The position numbers and the translations under genes were made by a program. Source: JAPPFW01 sp965231815 (GTDB lineage Bacteria; Actinomycetota; Acidimicrobiia; Spongiisociales; Spongiisociaceae). Taken from it: a stretch of DNA of 64,000 nucleotides. The notes below the pieces were generated by a model that had not been told where the DNA came from, did no database searches, and worked only from the letters and a program-made list of their open reading frames with translations. Positions within the stretch are counted from its first letter, which is position 1, and every line of letters begins with the position of its first letter. The DNA lies in the NCBI GenBank assembly GCA_965231815.1, contig OZ246890.1, positions 2,914,001 to 2,978,000 of the forward strand, read 5' to 3'. Below are positions 8,111 through 16,623 of this stretch, in pieces.

Positions 8111-9118
8111 TTGGAAAGCTGCTCGACCGTGATTACCACCACCGAGATGCATACCGGAGGTGAGCCGGTCCGGATTGTCGAAAACGGCTATCCCCCAATT
8201 CCAGGCGCAACCATCCTCGACAAACGCCGGTACGTGCGGGATAATCTGGATCACCTCCGTACCACCCTCATGCATGAACCGAGGGGTCACTACGACATGT
8301 ACGGGGTTATTCCGGTCGAGCCGGATCTTCCGGACGCGGACCTGGCGGTTCTCTTCATGCACAACGAGGGTTACTCGACCATGTGCGGTCACGCGATTAT
8401 TGCGATCGGCAGGTACGCGGTGGACAGGGGACTGGTTCCCAAGGCCCGTCCCGTTACTGAGATGGTGATCCAATGTCCGTGTGGTCCGGTGACCGTACAG
8501 GTAGAGGTGAACGACGGTAAGGCAGGCCGGGTCCGCTTTCGCAGCGTGACCGCCTTCGCCTCTTACCTTGAACATAAAGTTCATGTTCAACCTTATGGTT
8601 GGATAACCTGTGATATAGGGTTCGGAGGCGCCTTCTACGCCATATGCGACGCCGCCCGATTCGGGCTCGACGTAAGAAACTCGCCGGTGGGAGACTTGGT
8701 GAGGGCTGCTAACGCGCTGAGCGAAGCCGTCAGGTTGTCGGCGGACTTGAGTCACCCCGAGAGTGTCGAGCTTGCGGAACTCTACGGATCGATTCTCACC
8801 GACGGCCGGGATGGCGAAGGTGTTTCGGCCAACGTGTGCGTCTTCGCCGATGCGCAGGTCGATCGTAGCCCGACTGGCTCAGGAGTAACTGCCCGGATGG
8901 CGATCCGCCATGCTCGCGGCCACGTTTCTATCGGAGACGAGCGGGTATTCGAGAGTCTGGTCGGGTCGCGAATGACGGGAAGGGTGGTGTCGGAGTCGAC
9001 CCTCGGTGGGTTTCCGGGGGTAACGGTGGAGGTTGGAGGGAAGGCTTACTACACGGGGGAGTCTTCATTTCTCGTGGAGCCGGACGACCCGTTCGGAACC
9101 GGGTTCCTGCTCCGCTGA
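8111..9118 (+). CDS. Trans-3-hydroxy-L-proline dehydratase (proline racemase family)
   Basis: This protein of about 335 residues has the proline racemase fold. The first active-site cysteine is kept in MCGHA (near residue 92). The second, normally in SPCGTG, is replaced by threonine in DRSPTGSG (near residue 256). The Cys/Thr pair is the known mark of trans-3-hydroxy-L-proline dehydratases, which remove water to give pyrroline-2-carboxylate, as opposed to the Cys/Cys racemases and epimerases. The listed start is TTG 8111; a GTG at 8129 is an alternative and would begin just before ITTTEMHTGG, the conserved start of the family. No other hydroxyproline catabolic gene lies nearby. Confidence 0.85.
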   Translation: MESCSTVITTTEMHTGGEPVRIVENGYPPIPGATILDKRRYVRDNLDHLRTTLMHEPRGHYDMYGVIPVEPDLPDADLAVLFMHNEGYSTMCGHAIIAIGRYAVDRGLVPKARPVTEMVIQCPCGPVTVQVEVNDGKAGRVRFRSVTAFASYLEHKVHVQPYGWITCDIGFGGAFYAICDAARFGLDVRNSPVGDLVRAANALSEAVRLSADLSHPESVELAELYGSILTDGRDGEGVSANVCVFADAQVDRSPTGSGVTARMAIRHARGHVSIGDERVFESLVGSRMTGRVVSESTLGGFPGVTVEVGGKAYYTGESSFLVEPDDPFGTGFLLR

Positions 9119-9153
9119 TTCACCCCGGATGCGCGCGCAGGTCGGCGGTGGGC

Positions 9154-9636
9154 CTAGCGGTCGTTGTCTCTGGTGAGTTGTGCCTCCAGATGGATCTGCA
9201 TCGGCTGGCCGGCTGCCGCCATATCGAGCCGATAGGTCATCATGTGGTCTCTGACCTTGATCGTTCGTTTAGCTTGGGATACGTCGACGGCGGTGGTGGA
9301 CAGACCCACCAGGCTGGTTCGAAACTCGAGCCGATGGTTTTCCAGAACGCCGACGTGAACTTCAACGATCCCCGTTGGCTGGGCTATTACCAACTCCGCC
9401 TTCCCGTGTCCCGCAGGACGGATGTAGCCGGTCTCGGAGTGAAGCGGCTCGCCCTCACCCTCGGCCCGGCGGGTCCGCTGGCTGTAGGCGATGAACGGCT
9501 TTCCGGGGCCGGGGACGTAGGTGGCTTCCTCGAAGTACTCGAAGGGTTCGATGGTCGGATAGCAACCCCTCCCGGAACCCCTCCAGACTCCGATCAGGAA
9601 TTCCAGAGGGGCTAGGGAGGGATGTAGAGCTTGCAT
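9154..9636 (-). CDS. Nitrobindin-like heme-binding beta-barrel protein
   Basis: This 160-residue protein of the nitrobindin/THAP4-like family carries the N-terminal signature GVWRGSGRGCYPTI and a late QIHLEAQLTR segment. The histidine in that segment corresponds to the proximal heme ligand of the family. Nitrobindins bind ferric heme and react with NO or peroxynitrite. Its ATG directly follows the stop codon of msrA (TGAATG), so the two are almost certainly co-translated. The pairing with methionine sulfoxide reductase supports a role in oxidative or nitrosative stress, which is inferred from context. Confidence 0.85.
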   Translation of the reverse strand: MQALHPSLAPLEFLIGVWRGSGRGCYPTIEPFEYFEEATYVPGPGKPFIAYSQRTRRAEGEGEPLHSETGYIRPAGHGKAELVIAQPTGIVEVHVGVLENHRLEFRTSLVGLSTTAVDVSQAKRTIKVRDHMMTYRLDMAAAGQPMQIHLEAQLTRDNDR

Positions 9637-10281
9637 TCAGCCGGCTGGAATCTCGCAGGAAACTCCGGTCCCCCTAAGCCCGCAGTATCCGTAGGGGTTC
9701 TTGGCCAGGTATTGCTGGTGGTCGTCCTCGGCGTAGTAGAACTCGGGCGCCTCCCGGATCTCGGTGGTCACCGGTCCCATTCCGATCGCCCTCAGGTCTC
9801 GCTCGTAGGCGTTCTTGCTGGCTTCAGCCAGTTCCCGCTGGGCTTGGGTCGTCCAGTAGATGGCTGAACGGTACTGGGTTCCCCGGTCGTTGCCCTGCCG
9901 CATGCCCTGGGTGGGGTTGTGCTCCTCCCAGAACCTCTTTAGCAACTCTCCGTAGGAGATGACATCGGGATCGTAGGCCACGAGCACCGCCTCGGTGTGA
10001 CCGGTACGCCCGCTGCATACCTCGTAGTACGTTGGGTTGGCCGTCATCCCTCCCTGGTAGCCCACCGCGGTGGTGTATACGCCCGGAATCTGCCAATAGA
10101 TTCGCTCCACCCCCCAGAAGCAGCCCATACCGAAGTACGCGATCTCGAGGTTTGCGGGGAATGGCGGCGTAATGGGGCGTCCGTGGACGAAATGGGGTCG
10201 CGCCTCCAGAACTCCGGTTGCCCGGTCCGGCAAGGCTGTTTCGGCCGTTGGCAGTACGGTCTTGGTGCTCCGACCGAACAT
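9637..10281 (-). CDS. msrA: Peptide-methionine (S)-S-oxide reductase
   Basis: This 214-residue MsrA has the catalytic motif GCFWGVE and the flanking conserved segments GYQGG, YYEVCSGRTGHTEAV, FWEEHNPTQ and RSAIY. The C-terminal part keeps CGLRGTGVSC, which supplies candidate recycling cysteines. It reduces methionine-S-sulfoxide in oxidised proteins. The start at ATG 10281 is supported by GGAAGGA 7-8 bases upstream; an earlier ATG at 10320 would overlap the end of the neighbouring TnpB element. It heads a two-gene operon with the nitrobindin-like gene. Confidence 0.95.
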   Translation of the reverse strand: MFGRSTKTVLPTAETALPDRATGVLEARPHFVHGRPITPPFPANLEIAYFGMGCFWGVERIYWQIPGVYTTAVGYQGGMTANPTYYEVCSGRTGHTEAVLVAYDPDVISYGELLKRFWEEHNPTQGMRQGNDRGTQYRSAIYWTTQAQRELAEASKNAYERDLRAIGMGPVTTEIREAPEFYYAEDDHQQYLAKNPYGYCGLRGTGVSCEIPAG

Positions 10282-10320
10282 ATGTGTTCCTTCCTGTTTT
10301 GTTGTGTTGCCTACTATCAA

Positions 10321-11750
10321 TAACAGGGGCTTATATACCTGAGTTGATTCTCAGGTGATACTGTTCTGTAGCGTCCGCTTGCGTCGCACCCATGTGGGGG
10401 TGGTCGGTCTCCCTAGCAGATCGGTCTCCTTGGCGGAGTTGTATGCGCGCTACACCGGGGGAAGTTTCCACTTCCTTCCCCGCCCGGCCACCGAGCCTTG
10501 GGAAGGCCCGGGCGCATACGTTGCGGGCAGCGTTGACATCACGGCATAGCCTCATCCCACACCGCCCACAGTCGTACACACGTTTGTTGAGGGGCATCGG
10601 TTGGCGGTGCCCACAGGTCGAGCAGTCTTGGCTGGTGTACGCGGCGTTCACTCTCACATACCGGACACCGGCTTTCGCGGCTTTGTGTTCCAATATGGCA
10701 TCAAGAGCAGCCCAGCGCTGTTCGGACATCTTCTTCGCGGATCTGCGGCGCCGCAGCATCCCCGCCACGTTCAGGGCTTCTACACCTAGCCCATCGAAGT
10801 CGGAGACCAGCCGGTGGGCGAGCCGGAAGTCGGCGTTGCGGGCTTTCTCCGTTTCCCTGCGCCACGCTCTGGCGAGCGCCAGACGTTTCTTCGCACGCGT
10901 GCGGGATCCCTTCTTCGCTCGGGAGAGGGCACGCTGACGCCGTTTGATAGCGCCCAGGTCCGGTTCCCTCGCCTTCACGTAGCGGCCGTCGCAGCGTGCC
11001 AGGCGGGTTCGCAGACCCTTGTCCATCCCCACCGGGTTGGAAGGTTCCCCGACCGGTTCCGGAGTGGCAGCATGGCGGAACACAGCATGTAGTTCGACGC
11101 GGACAGGGGTGCGGACTATGCGCAGCTCCACCAACCTGCCCTGGTCGAGTGCGGTGCGGAGACGACCGCCACGGTCCGCGAACCGCACCGACGGGACCCC
11201 CTTCACCCGCAGACGCCACCACCTACCCCCCTCCCCGGGTTCACGAACCATCGACGCTGTCGCTCCGGGTATTTCGATGCTCCGCCAACGCCGGCGGGAC
11301 TTGAAACGGGGATACCCAGGCTTCTTCTTGGCGGTGTTGCAGCGGTCGTAGAACGCTTTACGGGTCCGGTCGAAACGGCAGATCACACCCCGCCCCACCC
11401 GTGTGTCCAACCCCGCCCAGCGAACATCTTCGGCTCTCACCCGGGTGAACATCTTGAACAAGTCATAGCGGGACATATCCCGGGGGAACTTCTCGTCGAC
11501 ACCCGGGTTGTGCTCTCTCCACCACGCGTGGGTGCCCTTCCAAGACTCAAGGCACGCGTTGTACATCTCACAGGACCAGCCCAGAATCTCGTCTAGACGA
11601 CGATGCTGACTAGGTGAAAGCTTCGCCGTCAACCGCAACGTTGTTACCTGACTGCCCATAGAATCCCATCATACCGAACCCCTGTGACACGTCTCAGGGG
11701 GTGTCCACCCCCCCTGTCAACCCATGTATACGTATATAAGCCCCCAATAA
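10321..11750 (-). mobile_element. TnpB-only transposon with short inverted ends
   Basis: The element is delimited by a near-identical motif in inverted orientation at both ends: TAACAGGGGCTTATATAC (from 10321) and GTATATAAGCCCCCAATAA (to 11750). Hairpins lie just inside each end (ACCTGAG/CTCAGGT at about 10337-10355, and a GGGGGTG/CCACCCCC pair at about 11695-11715). The only gene is tnpB, with no TnpA tyrosine or serine transposase, so movement would need help in trans. Exact borders are inferred from the inverted repeats. Confidence 0.65.
10331..11659 (-). CDS. tnpB: RNA-guided endonuclease TnpB (OrfB, IS605/IS607 group)
   Basis: This 442-residue TnpB has an N-terminal helix-turn-helix OrfB region and a RuvC-like nuclease. 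The three acidic sites appear intact: Asp in GMDKGL, Glu in GVEALNV and Asp in CRDVNAARN. A zinc ribbon (CSTCGH ... CGRCG) sits between the second and third. The C-terminus beyond RNVCARAF is long and polar. The stop codon falls inside the terminal repeat, so a guide (omega) RNA would overlap the 3' end of this gene and take its guide from DNA just below 10321. TnpB proteins cut DNA at the donor or empty site and promote retention of the element. It starts at ATG 11659. Confidence 0.9.
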   Translation of the reverse strand: MGSQVTTLRLTAKLSPSQHRRLDEILGWSCEMYNACLESWKGTHAWWREHNPGVDEKFPRDMSRYDLFKMFTRVRAEDVRWAGLDTRVGRGVICRFDRTRKAFYDRCNTAKKKPGYPRFKSRRRWRSIEIPGATASMVREPGEGGRWWRLRVKGVPSVRFADRGGRLRTALDQGRLVELRIVRTPVRVELHAVFRHAATPEPVGEPSNPVGMDKGLRTRLARCDGRYVKAREPDLGAIKRRQRALSRAKKGSRTRAKKRLALARAWRRETEKARNADFRLAHRLVSDFDGLGVEALNVAGMLRRRRSAKKMSEQRWAALDAILEHKAAKAGVRYVRVNAAYTSQDCSTCGHRQPMPLNKRVYDCGRCGMRLCRDVNAARNVCARAFPRLGGRAGKEVETSPGVARIQLRQGDRSARETDHPHMGATQADATEQYHLRINSGI

Positions 11751-11816
11751 CACTATCGCTGCGCCGATGTTCCCGAGAGATTGATTATCCGCGAGATGGA
11801 TAATCCGATAGCGGAT

Positions 11817-12026
11817 TAGCCCCGATCGTTCATGGATGGGGGTTTGGTGGAATGAGTGGAGTAGACCATAGTCGCGCCCTGACCAGGCAATATAGCTATC
11901 GGCGTCTCCTAGCCCGGTCCGGTGTGGGGAATCACCTGGCGGGTGAACAGTGCGATTCGGCTAGTTACTGAGGTTGAACCGGCGTTGCACACCTCGGTGT
12001 GCGGGAAACCTGAACAATCAGGGCTA
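11817..12026 (+). mobile_element. MITE-like repeat, family 1, copy C
   Basis: This 210-bp copy lies in the opposite orientation to copies A and B, with ends TAGCCCCGATCGTTCATGG and CCTGAACAATCAGGGCTA. It contains the family hairpin CACACCTCGGTGTG near its right end. It ends 45 bp before the start of the LLM oxidoreductase gene, so that gene's promoter is probably inside or next to the repeat. Between the TnpB element and this copy (11751-11816) there is only a small hairpin, ATTATCC/GGATAAT. Confidence 0.8.
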
Positions 12027-12071
12027 GCCTGGGTTTCAGTAACAACCAAACCAGCGGAGGCGGATCTCTAA

Positions 12072-12917
12072 ATGCGGGTCGGAGCGAACATTTTCTTGAC
12101 TGACATGTCCATCCAGCCGATTCAACTCGGCGAGGAACTGGAGTCCCGAGGATTCGAGTCCCTGTGGGTGGCCGAGCACAGCCATATTCCCACCAGCCGG
12201 AAGACTCCCTGGGGAGGGAGGAAGAACGCTCCACCCCTGCCGGAGGAGTACCTGCGAACCCATGACTGTTTCGTCGCGCTGTCGGCGGTGGCGGCGACCA
12301 CCGATCGTTTGAAGGTCGGCACCGGTATAACCCTGGTTGCCCAGCACGATCCGATCTGGTTGGCCAAGCAGGTGGCTTCTCTCGATGTGATATCCGGTGG
12401 CCGGTTCGAGTTCGGGATCGGCTTCGGTTGGAACCGGGAGGAGATGTCCAATCACGGCGTGGACCCGACCACAAGGCACCAGTTGGTGGCGGAAAAGATC
12501 GGGTTGATGAAGGCGCTATGGACCCAGGAGAAAGCCTCCTACACCGGAGAACTTATAACGCTGGAGGAGAGTTGGGCTTGGCCGAAACCCGTACAGCAGC
12601 CCCATCCGCCCATCTTCATGGGGAGCAGCGGCGGCCCTAAAGCCTTTGCAGCCACCGCTGCGTATTGCGACGGGTGGTTACCGGTGCGACCGGGAAACCT
12701 GGCCGAGGGAATCCGCACCCTCCACGGCTGTCTGGAGCAGGCGGGACGGGATCCATCCGAAGTGGAGATCGCGGTGTACAACGCTGCGCCGGACCCCGAT
12801 GTCTGGAAGCAGTGGGAGCGCCTCGGCGTCTCCCGAGTCATGATCGGGCTTCCCCATGCTCCCGCCGAGGTGGTTGTCCCGTTGCTCGACGAATACCAAC
12901 ACCTGATCGAAGGATGA
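12072..12917 (+). CDS. LLM-class F420-dependent oxidoreductase
   Basis: This 281-residue protein has the luciferase-like monooxygenase fold, of the TIM-barrel group that in actinobacteria uses coenzyme F420. Characteristic segments are FESLWVAEHSHIP, VGTGITLVAQHDPIWLAKQVASLD, SGGRFEFGIGFGWNREEM and the later PPIFMGSSG. The start at ATG 12072 has a GAGGCGGA ribosome site about 8 bases before it. The substrate is unknown. The gene stands alone downstream of MITE copy C; the following small gene runs in the same direction. Confidence 0.85.
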   Translation: MRVGANIFLTDMSIQPIQLGEELESRGFESLWVAEHSHIPTSRKTPWGGRKNAPPLPEEYLRTHDCFVALSAVAATTDRLKVGTGITLVAQHDPIWLAKQVASLDVISGGRFEFGIGFGWNREEMSNHGVDPTTRHQLVAEKIGLMKALWTQEKASYTGELITLEESWAWPKPVQQPHPPIFMGSSGGPKAFAATAAYCDGWLPVRPGNLAEGIRTLHGCLEQAGRDPSEVEIAVYNAAPDPDVWKQWERLGVSRVMIGLPHAPAEVVVPLLDEYQHLIEG

Positions 12918-13001
12918 AACCCAGGCCGTATCGTCGGGGCGCATATGAACGGTTGTCGAGCCGGTACCATTGGGAACCTACGTAGGACGCTTGGAGATCG
13001 G

Positions 13002-13277
13002 ATGAGCTACCAAGGTTACGTTCGTGTGATCGATGCGAACGGAAACATCCTTGATGTGGCCGAGGCATCCCTCGGCTCGATTGAATATGCCGGTCACCGC
13101 TGGGGAGGGACGCTGGCCGTTTGGTCGGGTGGAGCTCTCGACGGTAAGACCATGCCGGTGGAACTGGAGGTTCCCGGCGCCTTCCGGGCCGGAGCTCTCC
13201 TCATGCCCGGTCCGGTGTCGGATGGCCGCCGCCTGATATCGGTGCTGGGCGCCGATCCTTCACCGTTTGCAGACTGA
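13002..13277 (+). CDS. Small protein of unknown function
   Basis: This 91-residue protein is predicted to be mostly beta-strand (VRVIDANGNIL, GGTLAVWSG, MPVELEVPG) with no signal peptide or membrane helix, and I do not recognise a family. The ATG at 13002 was chosen because GGAGATCGG lies 5-9 bases upstream; the open frame begins at 12945. It follows the LLM oxidoreductase gene in the same direction by about 85 bp and converges on a membrane protein gene. Confidence 0.6.
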   Translation: MSYQGYVRVIDANGNILDVAEASLGSIEYAGHRWGGTLAVWSGGALDGKTMPVELEVPGAFRAGALLMPGPVSDGRRLISVLGADPSPFAD

Positions 13278-13285
13278 GACCACCC

Positions 13286-13789
13286 TCAGGGTAGGTCCCA
13301 AACAGTCGAGCCATCTCCGGACACCGCCGCCGCCAGGGAACGAGCGGTATGCAGGACCGTCCCCACCAGGGCCAGTACCAGGGTGGCGTTTACGATCAGC
13401 TTCGATAGCAGTGGAAGCGATCCGATCAGATCGGGAATGGAGGTGGCAGCCACGTAGAGGATCGAGAAGGTTGCCCAGCTAACCAGGACGGAACAAATGA
13501 AAAAAACCTGTTTGGACGCGCCGCCTGACCGTCCGAGCCCTTTGTAGATCAGGGGCGCCAGCAACGCCACCAGAGCGAAGCCGAATAGCTGTCCCGATAT
13601 GTGGTCCTCGGAGATGATGAAGAAGGCAAGGCCGATGGCGACCGCACTGCTCGACGCCCAGCTACCCGAGAGTGACCAGCGCATCGGTCCAACCGTGCCT
13701 CTCCACCGGCCTTCCGAATCACTAACCGCCGCATAGGCCACCACAAACGCTACCAATCCGCTGATGGTGATCATCGAGTTCACGTCCAT
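13286..13789 (-). CDS. Small integral membrane protein of unknown function
   Basis: This 167-residue protein has about five hydrophobic segments: residues 6-24, 46-60, 68-84, 93-114 and 128-150. They are joined by short loops with a few basic residues. There are no recognisable catalytic motifs. It begins at ATG 13789 and ends 8 bp from the convergent small unknown gene. A transporter-like or permease-fragment role cannot be argued from sequence. Confidence 0.65.
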   Translation of the reverse strand: MDVNSMITISGLVAFVVAYAAVSDSEGRWRGTVGPMRWSLSGSWASSSAVAIGLAFFIISEDHISGQLFGFALVALLAPLIYKGLGRSGGASKQVFFICSVLVSWATFSILYVAATSIPDLIGSLPLLSKLIVNATLVLALVGTVLHTARSLAAAVSGDGSTVWDLP

Positions 13790-14404
13790 GACTCCGCTCC
13801 CTCTCCTAGCGCTCCGAACCCGGGGATCCCATCACTCGGATACCCGGTTCGTTCCTCCGTTATAACCGGGTCCAACACAACTGCGTTACCCATCGCACCG
13901 ACATTGCCCGGTCTCGACCAGAGCATACGCCCATCTCCTGAACGATTCGCGCCCATTTTGAAGATACCCGGGTTTACCGGGGGCAACCCCGGTCGCGCTC
14001 CAGGAGGGTGCTGAGAAACCCCGGACAAAGGGGTTCAGCCGCTAACCCGAAACTATCTGACCAGGCGCGTTGCCGACCACCGAACCCCGAAAGACTCGTT
14101 TTTCAGGACTCTCCTAGGCCACATTCCCGCTCGAACTCCGTTGCTCTAGAGATGCCTTGGTGTTCCTTATCGCCGTGATCATCCACACGGTCAAGCCGGA
14201 TGGCATCATAAGAGTGCTCCGTGTTGGCGTTCGTTGCGGGCCGGAGATCATCAAGGTATCTCGCATGGATTGGCTAGGCCTTTTTCGGCCAGGCGAGACT
14301 CTTGCCAATGAGGCCATCCGGGCTTGCCGGAGAGCGTCGTCTCCTGATGTATCTTTGCCTGGATGGGTTGCGATTGGCAGACGCCTGAGCGGAGGGTGCA
14401 ATGG
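13790..14404. other. Intergenic stretch without a convincing gene
   Basis: This 615-bp stretch holds one family 2 repeat (14001-14118). The rest shows open frames on both strands, but none has a ribosome site, family resemblance or sensible start. A GGAGGG-type ribosome site at its right end serves the following methyltransferase gene. Confidence 0.6.
14001..14118 (-). mobile_element. MITE-like repeat, family 2, copy 1
   Basis: This 118-bp element has imperfect inverted ends (GGAGGGTGCTGAGAAAC on the left; on the right, the complement of CCTAGGAGAGTCCTGAAAAAC). Read on the minus strand, it matches the 118-bp unit at 34391-34508 along its whole length, including the internal stretch GGGGTTCGGTGGTCGG and CGCCTGGTCAGA. 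It encodes nothing. Confidence 0.75.
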
Positions 14405-15004
14405 GTGTACTCGGCGCGATCCGCCGAGGAGAGCCGGGATCGTTACGAAGAATGGGCGAGCCGGTACGAGCAGGACCTGCTGGACACGTACGGATACCGC
14501 CTGCCATCCATGATCGCCGAGCATTTCGTTCGGTGGGTGAGGCCGCCGGCCACCGTCCTCGACGCCGGGGTCGGGACCGGGTTGGTCGGGGAGTGCTTAG
14601 CCGAGCACGGGTTCACGGATCTGGTCGGTCTGGACAACTCTCCCTCCATGCTCCAGGAAGCGGCCCGCAAGGGTCTCTACCGGTCGTTGCACGAGATGAC
14701 GCTGGGTGAGCCGTTGGCCTTCGAGTCTGGCGCTTTCGATGCGGTCATCTCCGCCGGTACTTTCACCAAGGGCCACGCTCCCGCCTCAGGCTTGATCGAA
14801 CTGGCGAGGATCACCCGCTCCGGAGGCCGTGTCGTGGTCGGCATTCGGCGTGACATCATCGACTCGCACGGCTACGCCGGGATCATCGAGCAACTCGAAT
14901 CAACAGGCGCGTGGGAGTTCGAGGATCGTAGCGACGCCTACGTAGCGATGGAGAAGCTCAAGTCCGATGTCCTCATAGAAACCTGGTGCTTCCGGGTTTG
15001 CTGA
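14405..15004 (+). CDS. Class I SAM-dependent methyltransferase (METTL27-like)
   Basis: This 199-residue protein has a Rossmann-fold methyltransferase domain: motif I VLDAGVGTGLVGE, motif II LVGLDNSPSML, and a post-motif region FDAVISAGTFTKGHAP. The N-terminal RYEEWASRYEQDLLDTYGYRLP stretch resembles the Williams-Beuren METTL27-like group, whose substrate is unknown. I prefer the GTG at 14405 because a CGGAGGG sequence lies 9 bases upstream; an ATG at 14363 in the same frame lacks a ribosome site. No operon partner is evident; the DNA ligase gene follows after about 100 bp. Confidence 0.75.
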   Translation: MYSARSAEESRDRYEEWASRYEQDLLDTYGYRLPSMIAEHFVRWVRPPATVLDAGVGTGLVGECLAEHGFTDLVGLDNSPSMLQEAARKGLYRSLHEMTLGEPLAFESGAFDAVISAGTFTKGHAPASGLIELARITRSGGRVVVGIRRDIIDSHGYAGIIEQLESTGAWEFEDRSDAYVAMEKLKSDVLIETWCFRVC

Positions 15005-15102
15005 AGCTTGCCCTCGCATTGACTCTCCCGTTCTCGTCGACTCCCACATCGCACGATCCGTCTGCTACGTTCGGCCGGTGACGAAGTGATGGGACGGTCC
15101 CG

Positions 15103-16623
15103 ATGAAGCTGTGCGAGGTGGTTGCCGCTTCCGAGCGGATTTCGGCGACCCGCTCACGACGGCTGAAGGTGGCGATACTGGCCGAAGTACTTTCGGCTGC
15201 CGATCCCGCCGAGATCGAGATCGTCGTGGGTTTCCTGTCGGGGGCCCCTCGCCAAGGCCGGGTCGGTATCGGCGGCGCCTTGTTGTGGTCGGCCAAGACC
15301 CCGCCCACGGAGTCATCCGTCCTTGAGGTGCTCGACGTCGATCGTTATATCGAACAGATACCGTCCATTACCGGTCGGGGGTCACAGGCGCGCCGTCGAC
15401 AGTTGTTGGAAGACCTGCTAGGCCGCGCGACAGCCGACGAGCAGGAGTTCCTCCGTAAGTTGTTGTTAGGGGATCTGAGACAGGGGGCGCTCAAAGGGCT
15501 GATGATGGACGCGGTGGCCGCGGCGTCGGGGGCGCCGGCCACCCTGGTGCGGCGAGCCGCCATGCTGGGCGGTGACTTGGGCCGGGTGGCCCGTTCCGCC
15601 CTCATAGAAGGAGAGGACGCCCTGCTGCGGATGAGCATCAGGCCTCTCCGCCCGCTGCATCCCATGCTCGCCACGGCCTCCGGCTCAGTCGCTGAGGCGT
15701 TGGCCGCTTTCGGGACGGCCTCGATCGAGTGGAAGTTGGACGGGGCTCGGATCCAGGTCCATAAGACCGACGACCGAGTGGCGGTGTTCACTAGAAGGCT
15801 CAACGAGGTAGGAGATCGCATGCCGATGGTGGCATCAGTGGTGGATGCGCTACCGGTGTCCTCGATCGTCCTGGACGGGGAGGCGCTCACCCACGACGAG
15901 AAGGGTCGACCCCGCCGCTTCTCCCAGACGATGAGCCGCTTCGGTTCGCACGAGGCGACCGGCGATGTCCCGCTCGTTCCGTACTTCTTCGACATCCTTC
16001 ACCTTGACGGACGTGACTTGATCGATCTTCCTCTCTCCGAGCGGATTGCCATACTCCAGCAGGTAGCGCCGACCGAGAACCTAGTCCCCAGGATCATCAC
16101 CGGGGATGTAACGGAAGCCGAGCGGTTCTTCGCCCTTTCCCGCCGTAACCGGCACGAAGGGATCATGGTCAAGGGCATCGACTCCACCTATGAGGCCGGT
16201 CGCCGCGGATCGGCCTGGCGCAAGGTCAAGGTTGCTCACCATCTCGATCTGGTGGTGCTGGCCGCCGAATGGGGTCACGGTCGTCGCACCGGGTGGCTGT
16301 CCAACCTACACCTCGGAGCGCGGGACGAGGAGGGAGGCGGATTCGTGATGGTAGGGAAGACCTTCAAGGGACTCACGGACAAGATGCTGGCCTGGCAGAC
16401 CGAGCGTTTTCTCGAACTCCAGACGGATCGGGACCGAAATATCGTCTTCGTCCGTCCCGAAACGGTGGTGGAGGTGGCGTTCGACGGGGTCCTCCCCAGC
16501 CCCGTCTACCGGGGAGGGGTGGCTCTTCGATTCGCGAGGGTCAAACGCTTCCGCACCGACAAGGACCCGGGCGAGGCTGACACTATCCAGCAGATCTACC
16601 GGATATTCGAGGGTCGTCCCTGA
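15103..16623 (+). CDS. ligB: ATP-dependent DNA ligase (LigB type)
   Basis: This 506-residue ligase has an N-terminal DNA-binding domain (residues 1-200), a nucleotidyltransferase core and a C-terminal OB-fold. The AMP-accepting lysine lies in the KxDG motif (EWKLDGARIQVH, near residue 212). Further motifs are FTRRLNEV, VLDGEAL, PYFFDILHLDG, EGIMVKG and WRKVK. It joins DNA nicks with ATP and in actinobacteria acts beside the NAD-dependent LigA. The start ATG follows GGACGG at a good distance. Its 3' end overlaps the convergent MFS gene by 28 bp. Confidence 0.92.
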   Translation: MKLCEVVAASERISATRSRRLKVAILAEVLSAADPAEIEIVVGFLSGAPRQGRVGIGGALLWSAKTPPTESSVLEVLDVDRYIEQIPSITGRGSQARRRQLLEDLLGRATADEQEFLRKLLLGDLRQGALKGLMMDAVAAASGAPATLVRRAAMLGGDLGRVARSALIEGEDALLRMSIRPLRPLHPMLATASGSVAEALAAFGTASIEWKLDGARIQVHKTDDRVAVFTRRLNEVGDRMPMVASVVDALPVSSIVLDGEALTHDEKGRPRRFSQTMSRFGSHEATGDVPLVPYFFDILHLDGRDLIDLPLSERIAILQQVAPTENLVPRIITGDVTEAERFFALSRRNRHEGIMVKGIDSTYEAGRRGSAWRKVKVAHHLDLVVLAAEWGHGRRTGWLSNLHLGARDEEGGGFVMVGKTFKGLTDKMLAWQTERFLELQTDRDRNIVFVRPETVVEVAFDGVLPSPVYRGGVALRFARVKRFRTDKDPGEADTIQQIYRIFEGRP

